This document shows positions 1 through 7,701 of a DNA stretch of 23,475 bases, one piece after another. Where the stretch lies: positions 63,489 through 86,963 of the forward strand of contig DLBG01000023.1 of the NCBI GenBank assembly GCA_002494135.1, given 5' to 3'. Source of the stretch: Lachnospiraceae bacterium UBA7027. Lineage in GTDB: Bacteria; Bacillota; Clostridia; Lachnospirales; Lachnospiraceae. Every line of letters begins with the position of its first letter. The first letter of the stretch is position 1. The position numbers and the translations under genes were made by a program. A model generated the notes under the pieces. The model worked only from the letters and a program-made list of their open reading frames with translations, did no database searches and had not been told where the DNA came from.

Positions 1-573
1 AAAACTTCGGAGAGTAAAGAGAAAGCTTCGGAGAATAAAGATAAATCCGAAGAACGCAAAGAGAAGTCCGTCAGGATTCGAATCGGGATATTCCCGCTTA
101 CGTTGTCCTTACTTGCAACAGTGGCATCGATTCTTTTAATCTGGCAGTTTGTGCTTGAAGACAACATTGCGTATTTTAATATGCGTGAGCGCTATGAGAA
201 GACCTATGCGTACTGCCTGCGTCTGATTGACCGCATGGAGCAGACGGATGGATACTACACGGGTATGCCTGTTGCCATGATTGGTGTGGTTGACGAGGAA
301 AAATACCCGGTTACGGATATTACGGGAGATGTTACGAATCATATTTCCGGTACAACCGGCGATATTCTGGTATACAAGGGAGAGCAGTATTTCTATTTCA
401 TGAAAAACTATATGGGCTTTACGTTTAACATTATTCTGGACGGAGACCGGATTGTGGAGATAGCGGAAAGTAAGGAATACGAAGAAATGGATTCCTTCCC
501 GGCAAAAGACAGCGTTAAAATCGTTAAAGGCGTAATGTATATCAAGACCGAACCGCCTCAGTGGAGACAATAG
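1..573 (+). CDS. C-terminal part of a polytopic membrane protein, possibly GtrII/GT-C-like (5' truncated)
   Basis: The frame is open from base 1, so this is the 3' part of a gene that starts outside the window; an internal TTG at 103 is not a credible start. The visible 190 residues begin with a highly charged Lys/Glu/Ser stretch made of seven-residue repeats (about residues 2-22). One hydrophobic helix follows (about 26-52), then a soluble tail of about 135 residues rich in Tyr, Asp and Gly. The layout of last helix plus non-cytoplasmic tail, with segments such as RYEKTYAYCLRLIDRMEQ and GMPVAMIG, recalls the end of GtrII-type membrane glucosyltransferases. That is recalled similarity, not a proven match. 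It lies 16 nt upstream of a polyprenyl-phosphate-type GT2, which fits a GT-C partner role. The frame is certain; the family is tentative. Confidence 0.55.
   Translation, partial: KTSESKEKASENKDKSEERKEKSVRIRIGIFPLTLSLLATVASILLIWQFVLEDNIAYFNMRERYEKTYAYCLRLIDRMEQTDGYYTGMPVAMIGVVDEEKYPVTDITGDVTNHISGTTGDILVYKGEQYFYFMKNYMGFTFNIILDGDRIVEIAESKEYEEMDSFPAKDSVKIVKGVMYIKTEPPQWRQ
4..66 (+). repeat. Tandem 21-nt repeat encoding charged heptads
   Basis: Three adjacent 21-nt units (4-24, 25-45, 46-66) encode TSESKEK, ASENKDK and SEERKEK. The first two units differ at only a few bases; the third is more degenerate. The repeat lies just before the last hydrophobic helix of the truncated membrane protein, so it probably forms a charged cytoplasmic loop. 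It may extend upstream of the window. Confidence 0.7.
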
Positions 574-589
574 TTTTAAAGGAGTGTTT

Positions 590-1525
590 ATGAGTTTACT
601 ATCGGTAGTTATTCCCTCCTATAACGAGGAGGAAAACATTGCAAACACGGCCGAAGTGATCGGAAGAATTCTTTCGGATGCGCAGATTGATTATGAGCTT
701 TTGTTTGTATCCGACGGTTCCACCGACGGAACCTATGCGGAAGTCTGCAGATTGTCGGAAACGGATGAAAGAGTGAAAGGACTTCAGTTTTCGAGAAACT
801 TCGGAAAAGAAGCGGCGATTTTCGCAGGACTGTCTGCAGCCGGCGGAGACTGTGTGGCGGTGATTGACTGCGACCTGCAGCATCCGCCCGAGACACTGGT
901 GGATATGTACCGGCTGTGGGAAGAAGGATATGAGGTTGTGGAAGGGATTAAATCCTCCCGCGGAAAGGAAAGCATTTTTTATAAAATGTTTGCCGGCATC
1001 TTTTACGGAATCATGAGTTCCTTAATGAAGATGAATCTAAATGCGACCTCGGATTTCAAACTTCTGGATCGCAAGGCGGTGGAAGCGCTCCTTTCCCTGA
1101 ATGAGAGCAATACCTTCTTCCGGGCATTATCCTTCTGGGTAGGTTTTAAATCCACGCAGGTTGAATATGACGTTAAGGAACGGGCAAAGGGTAAGAGCAA
1201 ATGGTCCTTCTCGGGACTCGTAAAATATGCAATCACAAATACCACATCCTTTACTACGGCTCCGCTTCGTCTGATCGGAATCGTCGGTTTTGTTATGGTA
1301 GTATTCTCAATTGTTCTGGGAATCCAGACACTTGTAAATTACTTCATCGGCACCGCCGTGGAAGGTTTTACCACGGTAATCCTTTTACTTTTATTAATCG
1401 GCGGCTGCATTATGATCAGTCTCGGTATTATCGGTCATTATCTTGGAAGAATTTATGAAGAAGTAAAGAACCGCCCGAGATACATTGTCAGAGAACGTAC
1501 CGGTAATCTGACGGTCAGAAAATAA
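590..1525 (+). CDS. GT2 glycosyltransferase with C-terminal membrane hairpin (GtrB/DPM1-like, polyprenyl-phosphate type)
   Basis: This is a 311-residue family 2 glycosyltransferase that probably transfers one sugar from a nucleotide sugar to a polyprenyl phosphate at the cytoplasmic face. The GT-A domain shows SVVIPSYNEEENI (5-17), SDGSTDGT (41-48) and a DxD-like DCDLQHPPE (93-101). KGKSKWS (201-207) is typical of the GtrB/DPM1 group. Two hydrophobic helices (about 226-250 and 261-284) follow, then a short basic tail. The ATG at 590 is chosen because AAGGAG (579-584) lies five bases upstream; a GTG at 584 would sit inside that site. The wecE-like gene starts 24 nt downstream, so dTDP-Fuc4NAc is a plausible donor, but the sugar cannot be read from the sequence. 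The family is secure, the substrate is not. Confidence 0.9.
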   Translation: MSLLSVVIPSYNEEENIANTAEVIGRILSDAQIDYELLFVSDGSTDGTYAEVCRLSETDERVKGLQFSRNFGKEAAIFAGLSAAGGDCVAVIDCDLQHPPETLVDMYRLWEEGYEVVEGIKSSRGKESIFYKMFAGIFYGIMSSLMKMNLNATSDFKLLDRKAVEALLSLNESNTFFRALSFWVGFKSTQVEYDVKERAKGKSKWSFSGLVKYAITNTTSFTTAPLRLIGIVGFVMVVFSIVLGIQTLVNYFIGTAVEGFTTVILLLLLIGGCIMISLGIIGHYLGRIYEEVKNRPRYIVRERTGNLTVRK

Positions 1526-1549
1526 AAAAGAATTGGCAAGGAGGCTAAC

Positions 1550-2689
1550 ATGATTCGATTTAATGTCCCGCCCTGTACGGGAAAGGAATTTGATTATATA
1601 AAAAAGGCAGTGGAAAATCAGAAAATCTGCGGCGACGGTGAATTCACGGCGAAATGTAACGAATGGCTGGAAAACAAAACAGGTGCGGGAAAAGCGCTGC
1701 TGACCACGTCCTGTACACATGCGACGGAACTTGCTGCGATTCTTGCAAATATCGGACCCGGAGATGAAGTAATCATGCCGTCCTATACGTTTGTATCCAC
1801 GGCGGATGCATTCGTTCTGCGTGGGGCTACCGCGGTGTTTGTGGATATCCGCCCGGATACGATGAACATTGACGAAAAGCTGATTGAAGATGCCATTACG
1901 GATAAGACAAAAGCGATTGCTCCGGTTCATTATGCGGGGGTCGGCTGCGAAATGGATACCATTATGGAAATCGCGACAAAGCATCACTTAAAGGTAATTG
2001 AGGACGCTGCGCAGGGAATTATGTCCGAATACAAAGGAAAGGCACTCGGTACCTTCGGTGAATTCGGATGTTTCTCCTTCCATGAAACGAAGAACTTTTC
2101 CATGGGAGAAGGCGGGGCTATTCTGATCCGTGACGAAAAGGATTTTGAACCGGCGGAAATCGTCCGTGAAAAAGGAACCAACCGTGCAAAGTTCTTCCGC
2201 GGACAAATTGATAAATATACCTGGGTGGAAAAGGGTTCCTCTTATCTGCCGAGCGAACTGAATGCGGCATATCTTTATGCACAGCTGGAACTTGCACAGG
2301 AGATTACGGATAATCGTCTGAAAACCTGGAATCTTTATTACGAAGGATTAAAGGAACTGAAAGAAAAGGGACTGATTGAACTTGCATTCATTCCTGAGTA
2401 CTGCAAACACAATGCGCATATGTTCTACATTAAAGCAGCGGATTTGGAAGAGAGAACGAAACTGATTGCATTCCTGAAAGAGAAGGGAATTCTGGCGGTA
2501 TTCCATTATGTTCCGCTTCATTCCGCTCCCGCAGGACTTGTCTTCGGAAGATTCCACGGAGAGGATGTTTATACAACAAAGGAAAGCGAGAGACTTGTAC
2601 GTCTTCCTTTGTACTACAACATAGAGACGAATCAGGTGGAATACATCATTCAGTGTATCAGAGAATTTTACGGAGTAAAGAATGGCTGA
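1550..2689 (+). CDS. wecE: dTDP-4-amino-4,6-dideoxygalactose transaminase (WecE/RffA type)
   Basis: A PLP-dependent DegT/DnrJ/EryC1/StrS-family sugar aminotransferase that aminates dTDP-4-keto-6-deoxyglucose at C4 to give dTDP-Fuc4N. Its 379 residues match the usual WecE length, and many blocks match enterobacterial WecE as I recall it: GDEVIMPSYTFVSTADAFVL (71-90), RPDTMNIDE (101-109), PVHYAGVGCEMDTIM (125-139), REKGTNRAKFFRGQIDKYTW, and FHYVPLHSAPAG near the end. The Schiff-base lysine is K181 in FHETKN, preceded by EDAAQG (151-156). The start has an ideal AAGGAGG site (1538-1544). The stop overlaps the start of the acetyltransferase gene by 8 nt, so the two are probably coupled. Its substrate would come from RmlA and RmlB, encoded at the far end of the window. 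Perosamine synthase was considered and judged less likely. Confidence 0.92.
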   Translation: MIRFNVPPCTGKEFDYIKKAVENQKICGDGEFTAKCNEWLENKTGAGKALLTTSCTHATELAAILANIGPGDEVIMPSYTFVSTADAFVLRGATAVFVDIRPDTMNIDEKLIEDAITDKTKAIAPVHYAGVGCEMDTIMEIATKHHLKVIEDAAQGIMSEYKGKALGTFGEFGCFSFHETKNFSMGEGGAILIRDEKDFEPAEIVREKGTNRAKFFRGQIDKYTWVEKGSSYLPSELNAAYLYAQLELAQEITDNRLKTWNLYYEGLKELKEKGLIELAFIPEYCKHNAHMFYIKAADLEERTKLIAFLKEKGILAVFHYVPLHSAPAGLVFGRFHGEDVYTTKESERLVRLPLYYNIETNQVEYIIQCIREFYGVKNG

Positions 2690-3215
2690 AATCATCAAAG
2701 GAAACACTGTCTTTTTAAAACCGATTGATGAGAGTGATACGGACAATATTGTCAGATGGAGAAATTCCGACGCGGTTCGTCTGCATTTCATTGATCAGCG
2801 GCTCTTTACGAGAGAGTCTCATACGGCATGGCTTGAAAATTTTGTCAGAGCCGGGAAAGTGGAACAGTTTGTAATCTGTATGAATGAGGGGAACATTCCG
2901 GTAGGAAGCGTTTATATCCGGGACATTGATTTCGACCACCGGAAAGCGGAGTACGGAATTTTTATCGGAGAGGATGCGGCAAGAGGCAAGGGTGTCGGAA
3001 CCGAAGCGGCAAAATTAATGATTCTTCATGCATTCCGGGATCTGAAACTGCACAGGTTATTTCTGCGTGTATATTCGGATAACGAGCAGGCGATTCGCAG
3101 TTATGAAAAAGCCGGTTTCGTTAAAGAAGCCCTTCTTCACGATGATGTGTTTGTAAACGGTGTATACCGCGATATTGTTCTGATGGGAATCATTAATCCG
3201 AATGCGGAGAAATGA
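2682..3215 (+). CDS. GNAT N-acetyltransferase, probable dTDP-Fuc4N acetyltransferase
   Basis: A 177-residue GNAT acetyltransferase of the RimJ/RimL/PseH type. The acetyl-CoA pyrophosphate-binding loop is RGKGVG (101-106), followed by the usual helix TEAAKLMILHAF. The C-terminal motif NEQAIRSYEKAGFVKE (134-149) is classic for this group. The gene overlaps the WecE-like aminotransferase gene by 8 nt, so the most economical role is N-acetylation of the new 4-amino group to give dTDP-Fuc4NAc, the job WecD does in enterobacteria. It looks like the RimL/PseH branch rather than a WecD orthologue, so equivalence rests on position, not homology. The GNAT assignment is firm; the substrate is inferred from the neighbour. 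Confidence 0.85.
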   Translation: MAEIIKGNTVFLKPIDESDTDNIVRWRNSDAVRLHFIDQRLFTRESHTAWLENFVRAGKVEQFVICMNEGNIPVGSVYIRDIDFDHRKAEYGIFIGEDAARGKGVGTEAAKLMILHAFRDLKLHRLFLRVYSDNEQAIRSYEKAGFVKEALLHDDVFVNGVYRDIVLMGIINPNAEK

Positions 3216-3237
3216 GAATCCTTCGAAAGGAAAGAAA

Positions 3238-4197
3238 ATGAGTTTTACAACAAAAGAAACAGTTTCATTTGTTATTCCATGCTATCGTTCCGAACAGACC
3301 GTCGGAGGCGTGGTGGAGGAAATCCGCACTACCATGGATGGATTGACCGGTTATGATTACGAGGTGATTCTCGTAAACGATTCTTCACCGGATCAGACCA
3401 TGAATACCATTCGAAATTTATGCGATACATATCCTTTTATCACGGGTATCGACCTTGCAAAAAATTTCGGACAGCATGCGGCTTTGATGGCCGGAATGCG
3501 ACAGAGCCGGGGAGATATTGTGGTCTGCCTCGATGACGACGGACAGACACCTGCCAACGAGGTCGGAAAACTTCTGGATAAACTGAAGGAAGGGTTCGAT
3601 GTCTGCTATGCAAGTTACGGAAAGAAGCAGCACAGCGGATTTCGAAATTTCGGCAGCAAAGTGAACGAACAGATGACCAGAGTCATGCTCGGAAAACCGA
3701 AGGAGTTGTATATATCCAGTTACTTTGCGGCAAAACGTTTTGTCGTGAATGATATGCTTCGTTATGAGCAACCGTATTCCTATGTGATCGGACTGGTACT
3801 TCGTGCCACCAAAAACATTACCAACGTGGAGGTAAATCATCGGGCAAGAGAAGTGGGAAGAAGCGGTTATACGTTAAGCAAACTCTTTTCGCTGTGGTTT
3901 AACGGATTTACGGCATTTTCCATCAAACCGCTTCGAATCGCTACTTTTATAGGCTGTGTCTGCGCCTGCAGCGGTTTTTTATACGGAATATACACCATTA
4001 TCAAAAAACTGGTTCTGGTTGATGTGCAGGCCGGTTTCTCTGCACTGATGAGTGTGCTGGTTTTCATCGGCGGAATGCTGATGTTAATGCTTGGAATGAT
4101 CGGAGAATATGTCGGAAGAATGTATCTGTGCATGAATAATTCTCCGCAGTATGTTATCCGTGAGGTTATCGCGGCGAAAGATCAAAAAGAGGAATAA
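3238..4197 (+). CDS. GT2 glycosyltransferase with C-terminal membrane hairpin (ArnC-like)
   Basis: A 319-residue family 2 glycosyltransferase with two C-terminal helices, of the ArnC/GtrB/DPM1 type that makes polyprenyl-phosphate monosaccharides. Visible motifs are SFVIPCYRSEQTV (10-22), NDSSPDQT (47-54), the acidic DDDGQTP (99-105), and a RAREVGRSGYTLSKL segment (202-216) resembling the Arg/Ser/Tyr motif of ArnC-type enzymes. Helices lie at about 232-256 and 266-290, followed by GEYVGRMY and a short tail. The ATG at 3238 is preferred because AAAGGAAAG (3226-3234) precedes it; an in-frame ATG at 3202 lies inside the acetyltransferase gene and has no good site. It is only distantly similar to the first GT2 here, so it probably uses another sugar. 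Confidence 0.88.
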   Translation: MSFTTKETVSFVIPCYRSEQTVGGVVEEIRTTMDGLTGYDYEVILVNDSSPDQTMNTIRNLCDTYPFITGIDLAKNFGQHAALMAGMRQSRGDIVVCLDDDGQTPANEVGKLLDKLKEGFDVCYASYGKKQHSGFRNFGSKVNEQMTRVMLGKPKELYISSYFAAKRFVVNDMLRYEQPYSYVIGLVLRATKNITNVEVNHRAREVGRSGYTLSKLFSLWFNGFTAFSIKPLRIATFIGCVCACSGFLYGIYTIIKKLVLVDVQAGFSALMSVLVFIGGMLMLMLGMIGEYVGRMYLCMNNSPQYVIREVIAAKDQKEE

Positions 4198-4198
4198 A

Positions 4199-5428
4199 AT
4201 GGCCGACAACAAAAAAGATGTGCTGTTTAAAGTCGTGGCAACCATTCTCTTTGGCACGTACACCATGGCCTGCGGTTATCTGTTTTACATGCAGGCTGCG
4301 GCAGCAAACAATCAGTATTTTGAATCCGATCTTCCCGCGCACCTTCATATGGCGGAAGAAGGCTGGGGATATTCCCTGACTGCGTTTTTTTACCGCGTTG
4401 CATCCATGCTTCCTTTGTATCATGTCATAGTCGCCATTGTGCTGGCGCTGTTTGCCGGAGGCACCATGGTTGCGACATATTGGATTTTCCGAAATGAAGT
4501 ATTTGCCGGTTTGAAACTTCGCGGAGCCGATTGGTCTGCGCTTTGTTCGGCAGTTGCCGTAAATATCGTAATGCCCTGCTTTATTAAGGCGGTTCATTAT
4601 CAACGATATGTAGGATATCAGTCACCGTCCATCTGGCACAATTCCACATACACGGTGATGAAGTTTTTTGCTCTTCTGACGATTGCGTATTATTTACGGT
4701 TTGCAAAGAACTACAAAGAGAAAGTACAACTGAAAGACTGGATTCTCTTTACCGTATTTTTAACGTTATCGACTGCGACAAAAACAAGTTTCCTGCTGGT
4801 GTTTGCACCGGCGGCACTGATCGGACTGTTCTTCGATTTATACCGGAGAGTACCGGTTAAGAGGATTCTGCTTTTTGCATCGAGCGTCCTTCCTTCCCTG
4901 GCTATTGTCGTTTTCCAGGAACTGGTTTTGTTCGGGGAAGAAACAGGAAACGGCATAGCGGTTGAATTCGGATACAATGTTTATCTGCGGGCGGAACGAC
5001 CGTATTTTACGATGATTCTCTCGGCGCTTTTCCCGGTACTTGTCTTTTGCTTTAATATCGTACCGGTCATTAAGAAAACACTTGAGAACCTGAAGAAGAA
5101 AGAATATATCGTACATACTCCCTTTTTTCTGGCATGGTGCATGTGGGGATTCGGAGCGTTGCAGCTTTTGTTTTTAAAAGAAACCGGAAGCAGAGCGCTT
5201 GACGGTAATTTTACCTGGGGATATGATATCTGCCTTTTTGTGCTGTTTATTGTAAGCCTTGTGTATTTCCTTGATAATTTGCGGAGTACGTCCTTCCTTG
5301 CCGGGAAATATATACCGCATGTACTGTATGCTTCCGTTCTCGGAGCGGTTTTTGGTTATCATTTATACTGCGGACTGATTTTCTTTATCCGACTGCTTTT
5401 TGGGGTAACCTATTTCATGCAGGCATAG
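4199..5428 (+). CDS. Polytopic membrane protein, putative GT-C-like glycosyltransferase
   Basis: A 409-residue integral membrane protein with roughly 9-10 hydrophobic helices and basic loops between them. After the first helix (about 8-30) comes a presumed outer loop with FESDLPAHLH (41-50). An acidic residue here (D44) is where GT-C transferases carry their catalytic Asp or Glu. ATKTSFLLVFAPAALIGL and similar mid-protein segments are also GT-C-like. I cannot name a Pfam family from memory. The start is the ATG at 4199, one base after the stop of the ArnC-like GT2, with AGAGGAA just upstream, so the two are probably translationally coupled. That adjacency supports use of that GT2's polyprenyl-linked sugar. 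A polymerase or flippase role is not excluded. Confidence 0.72.
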   Translation: MADNKKDVLFKVVATILFGTYTMACGYLFYMQAAAANNQYFESDLPAHLHMAEEGWGYSLTAFFYRVASMLPLYHVIVAIVLALFAGGTMVATYWIFRNEVFAGLKLRGADWSALCSAVAVNIVMPCFIKAVHYQRYVGYQSPSIWHNSTYTVMKFFALLTIAYYLRFAKNYKEKVQLKDWILFTVFLTLSTATKTSFLLVFAPAALIGLFFDLYRRVPVKRILLFASSVLPSLAIVVFQELVLFGEETGNGIAVEFGYNVYLRAERPYFTMILSALFPVLVFCFNIVPVIKKTLENLKKKEYIVHTPFFLAWCMWGFGALQLLFLKETGSRALDGNFTWGYDICLFVLFIVSLVYFLDNLRSTSFLAGKYIPHVLYASVLGAVFGYHLYCGLIFFIRLLFGVTYFMQA

Positions 5429-5475
5429 GGAATCGAAAAACCCGCTGAAAGGACCCGTTGACAGAGGCTGTATAA

Positions 5476-6363
5476 ATGGAAAATGAAAAGAAGAGCAAAC
5501 TGAATATACGGATTCTTGTGTTTGCTGCGGTATTTGCATTGACGGCGGTATTAATCTGCCTGCTTGCACTGAGACGTCCCAAAGCTTTTTTTCCCGCCAT
5601 ATTACAGGAAAAGAAACAAATCCTGTTTTTGGGAGACAGCAATATCGCGTTTGACTTCGGAGGAGAAACCATTCCGCAGATGACGGAGAAGAAATTCGAC
5701 TCGGTCTGCTATAATGCCGCGGTCGGAGGAACCTGCGCGTATCGCAAGAAGGAACCTTACGATCTGGATTCTTTTTTTACACTGCTTGATTTATCCGACA
5801 TCACAAAAATGATGGAAACGGGAGATTTTTCTCCGGTGTACAGAGACAAAAAACTGCTGGATCAAAGATATTATGTCAGCGATCATATGCTTGTGCTGAA
5901 ACATCTGGATTATCAAGCGCTCGACTATGTAATCATTCACTTCGGAGTCAATGATTACATGGCATCCGCTCCGTTGGAAGGAGCTCATGCAGATGATGAT
6001 GCCTCTTATGCGGGAAGTCTTCGAAGCAGCATAAAACGGATACACAGACTTTGCCCGAATGCCAGGATTGTGATTTCGTCCATTCCGTATATCTGGGGAT
6101 ATGACAAAGAAAATGACGCATACATTTCCGGCCTGGAATTCGACTACGGCGGTGGGACAATCGACCGGTATTTCGATGTATCAAAAGAAGTGGCAGAGGA
6201 ATTTCCCTACGTGTATTTTCTGGATAATCTGACCGGATGTGTGGAGACGGTAGCCATGGAAGAGAGTCCTTATCATGTAGACAGAATTCATTATACGGTG
6301 CTGGGAAGAGAACAGTATACCGAGCGGCTTACCAAACTCCTTTGGGAGCTGGAACAGAAATAA
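5476..6363 (+). CDS. Membrane-anchored SGNH/GDSL-family hydrolase or acyltransferase
   Basis: A 295-residue protein with a short basic N-terminus, one membrane helix (about 11-33) and an extracytoplasmic SGNH-fold domain. All four blocks are present: the nucleophile Ser55 in LFLGDSN, the glycine in AAVGGT (81-86), Asn159 in HFGVNDY, and Asp269 and His272 in VDRIHYT near the C-terminus. It should be a serine esterase or O-acyltransferase acting outside the membrane. Single-helix SGNH proteins often act with membrane acyltransferases in O-acylation of polysaccharides, and an acyltransferase-3 gene lies downstream at 12001. A related protein lacking most of these residues is encoded at 15041. 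The start at 5476 follows a modest AGAGG site. The family is well supported; the substrate is unknown. Confidence 0.85.
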   Translation: MENEKKSKLNIRILVFAAVFALTAVLICLLALRRPKAFFPAILQEKKQILFLGDSNIAFDFGGETIPQMTEKKFDSVCYNAAVGGTCAYRKKEPYDLDSFFTLLDLSDITKMMETGDFSPVYRDKKLLDQRYYVSDHMLVLKHLDYQALDYVIIHFGVNDYMASAPLEGAHADDDASYAGSLRSSIKRIHRLCPNARIVISSIPYIWGYDKENDAYISGLEFDYGGGTIDRYFDVSKEVAEEFPYVYFLDNLTGCVETVAMEESPYHVDRIHYTVLGREQYTERLTKLLWELEQK

Positions 6364-6366
6364 AAA

Positions 6367-7701
6367 ATGATGAAGAAAATAAGTGAGTGGATCAATCTCA
6401 TAGGAAGAGCGGTTTTTGCGGCGGCGTTTACCGTACAGTCTGTTTTTGCGGTAATCTGGGGCATGTTTAATCTGACACTCCTTCAGTATTACGAGGAGAG
6501 CGCACAGTATATTTTGCTTGCACAAAAAGGCGGCAGTGACGGCTTTCATTTATTCGGCTACGTATTCTTTGTCATGTTTGCAAAAAAAGTTGAAAGCATC
6601 ATACACCTTCCTTATCAGTCGGTATTGTATGTACTTCAGATTATCCTTTGCGAACTGATACTGTACGCGGCGACGGCGGCATTTTTACGTGCCCTGACAG
6701 GCGAGAAAATCCGCGCAAGACACGTACTGATACTGAGTGTGTTTCTGCTTGGCAATGTATATATGTGGAGGCTTATGTTTGCTGTTCTTCCGGACGGAAT
6801 CAGTGTTTGCATTCTTTTACTGGTCATCTCGCATCTTCTTTTGTGGATTCGAAGACTCGGTGATGAAAAAAGTTACGTGTATCTGTTTCCGGCTCTGTCG
6901 GGATGCCTGTTTTTGGGTTTCCTTTCCTGGAAATATTTCTGGACGGCTTCGGCTCTTTGCCTGATTCTTCTTTTGTCGGGATTTATTAAGGCGTTTGTAA
7001 AGAAAAAGGAAATCGGAAAAAAGGTACCTCTTTCCGTTGCGGTACTGCTTGCAATTTTAGCGGCAATCATCGGACTGGTCATGATTGAAAACCGGTCTGT
7101 GCAGAAAAGAACCGTTCCGGAATACAAAGCGGTTTATTCATTGAAAGAGGATGTCACCAAACGGTTCCGTTATCCGAATCCATATGACACTGTCATCAAT
7201 TATCCGGTCAGGGATGAGGAGAGCGAACTGGCGGAGTATTCGAAAGAGGCGGTTATCAAGGAATGTATGAAGGAGTATTTCTCCCTTGTTACTTCACCCG
7301 TAATTCTTTCTCTAAGAGAATATCCCTTCGGCCCTACAGCGAATCCGCTTTATCTGAATCTGATGTGGCAGAAAACACCGAAACTTACCGTTATATTTGC
7401 CTATGCATCATCCCTGGGTTTTGCCATGACCGTAATCTATGCGATTTTTGCAGGCATTGCGGGACTGATTGCATCACCTTCTGAGGTCAGAAACAGGAAT
7501 ATGCTGACCTATATCATTACCGCGGCACTGATTGCCGGAAGTTCTTTTGGTATTTTTATGCTGTCGGTTCCGGTTTATGATTACCGGAATGCGATGTGCG
7601 CTTACGGCCTCTGGGCATTTCTGGCAGGCCAGATACTAATGAAACATGACGAAGGTTTGGTTTTCGTCGGAAAGGAAGCAAAATGGCAAAAACAGCTTTA
7701 A
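6367..7701 (+). CDS. Polytopic membrane protein, putative GT-C-like
   Basis: A 444-residue integral membrane protein with about 10 hydrophobic helices. After the first helix (about 15-38) comes LQYYEESAQYILLAQ (39-53), whose Glu pair (43-44) sits where GT-C transferases hold a catalytic acid. A non-cytoplasmic loop of about 90 charged residues (roughly 237-325) interrupts the helices and contains RFRYPNPYDTVINYPVRDEE. I do not recognise a named family. It begins 4 nt after the SGNH gene and its end overlaps gmd by 19 nt, so it belongs to the same transcript. Start choice between ATG 6367 and the adjacent ATG 6370 is arbitrary. Reality of the gene is high; GT-C function is inference from topology and neighbours. 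Confidence 0.72.
   Translation: MMKKISEWINLIGRAVFAAAFTVQSVFAVIWGMFNLTLLQYYEESAQYILLAQKGGSDGFHLFGYVFFVMFAKKVESIIHLPYQSVLYVLQIILCELILYAATAAFLRALTGEKIRARHVLILSVFLLGNVYMWRLMFAVLPDGISVCILLLVISHLLLWIRRLGDEKSYVYLFPALSGCLFLGFLSWKYFWTASALCLILLLSGFIKAFVKKKEIGKKVPLSVAVLLAILAAIIGLVMIENRSVQKRTVPEYKAVYSLKEDVTKRFRYPNPYDTVINYPVRDEESELAEYSKEAVIKECMKEYFSLVTSPVILSLREYPFGPTANPLYLNLMWQKTPKLTVIFAYASSLGFAMTVIYAIFAGIAGLIASPSEVRNRNMLTYIITAALIAGSSFGIFMLSVPVYDYRNAMCAYGLWAFLAGQILMKHDEGLVFVGKEAKWQKQL

Noticed and set aside
1394..1987. Minus-strand 197-codon open frame across the GT2/wecE junction
   Set aside because: It opposes two strongly conserved genes, and its translation shows no domain-like pattern.
1550..2689. 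Reading the aminotransferase as a GDP-perosamine synthase that completes the Gmd pathway
   Set aside because: The sequence follows WecE closely along its whole length, and rfbA/rfbB supply the matching dTDP substrate in the same window.
5458..5476. TTGACA (5458-5463) followed by TATAAA (5471-5476), promoter-like
   Set aside because: The spacing is only 7 nt, far from 16-18, and nothing like a -10 lies near 5481. It is probably chance in a short gap within the operon.
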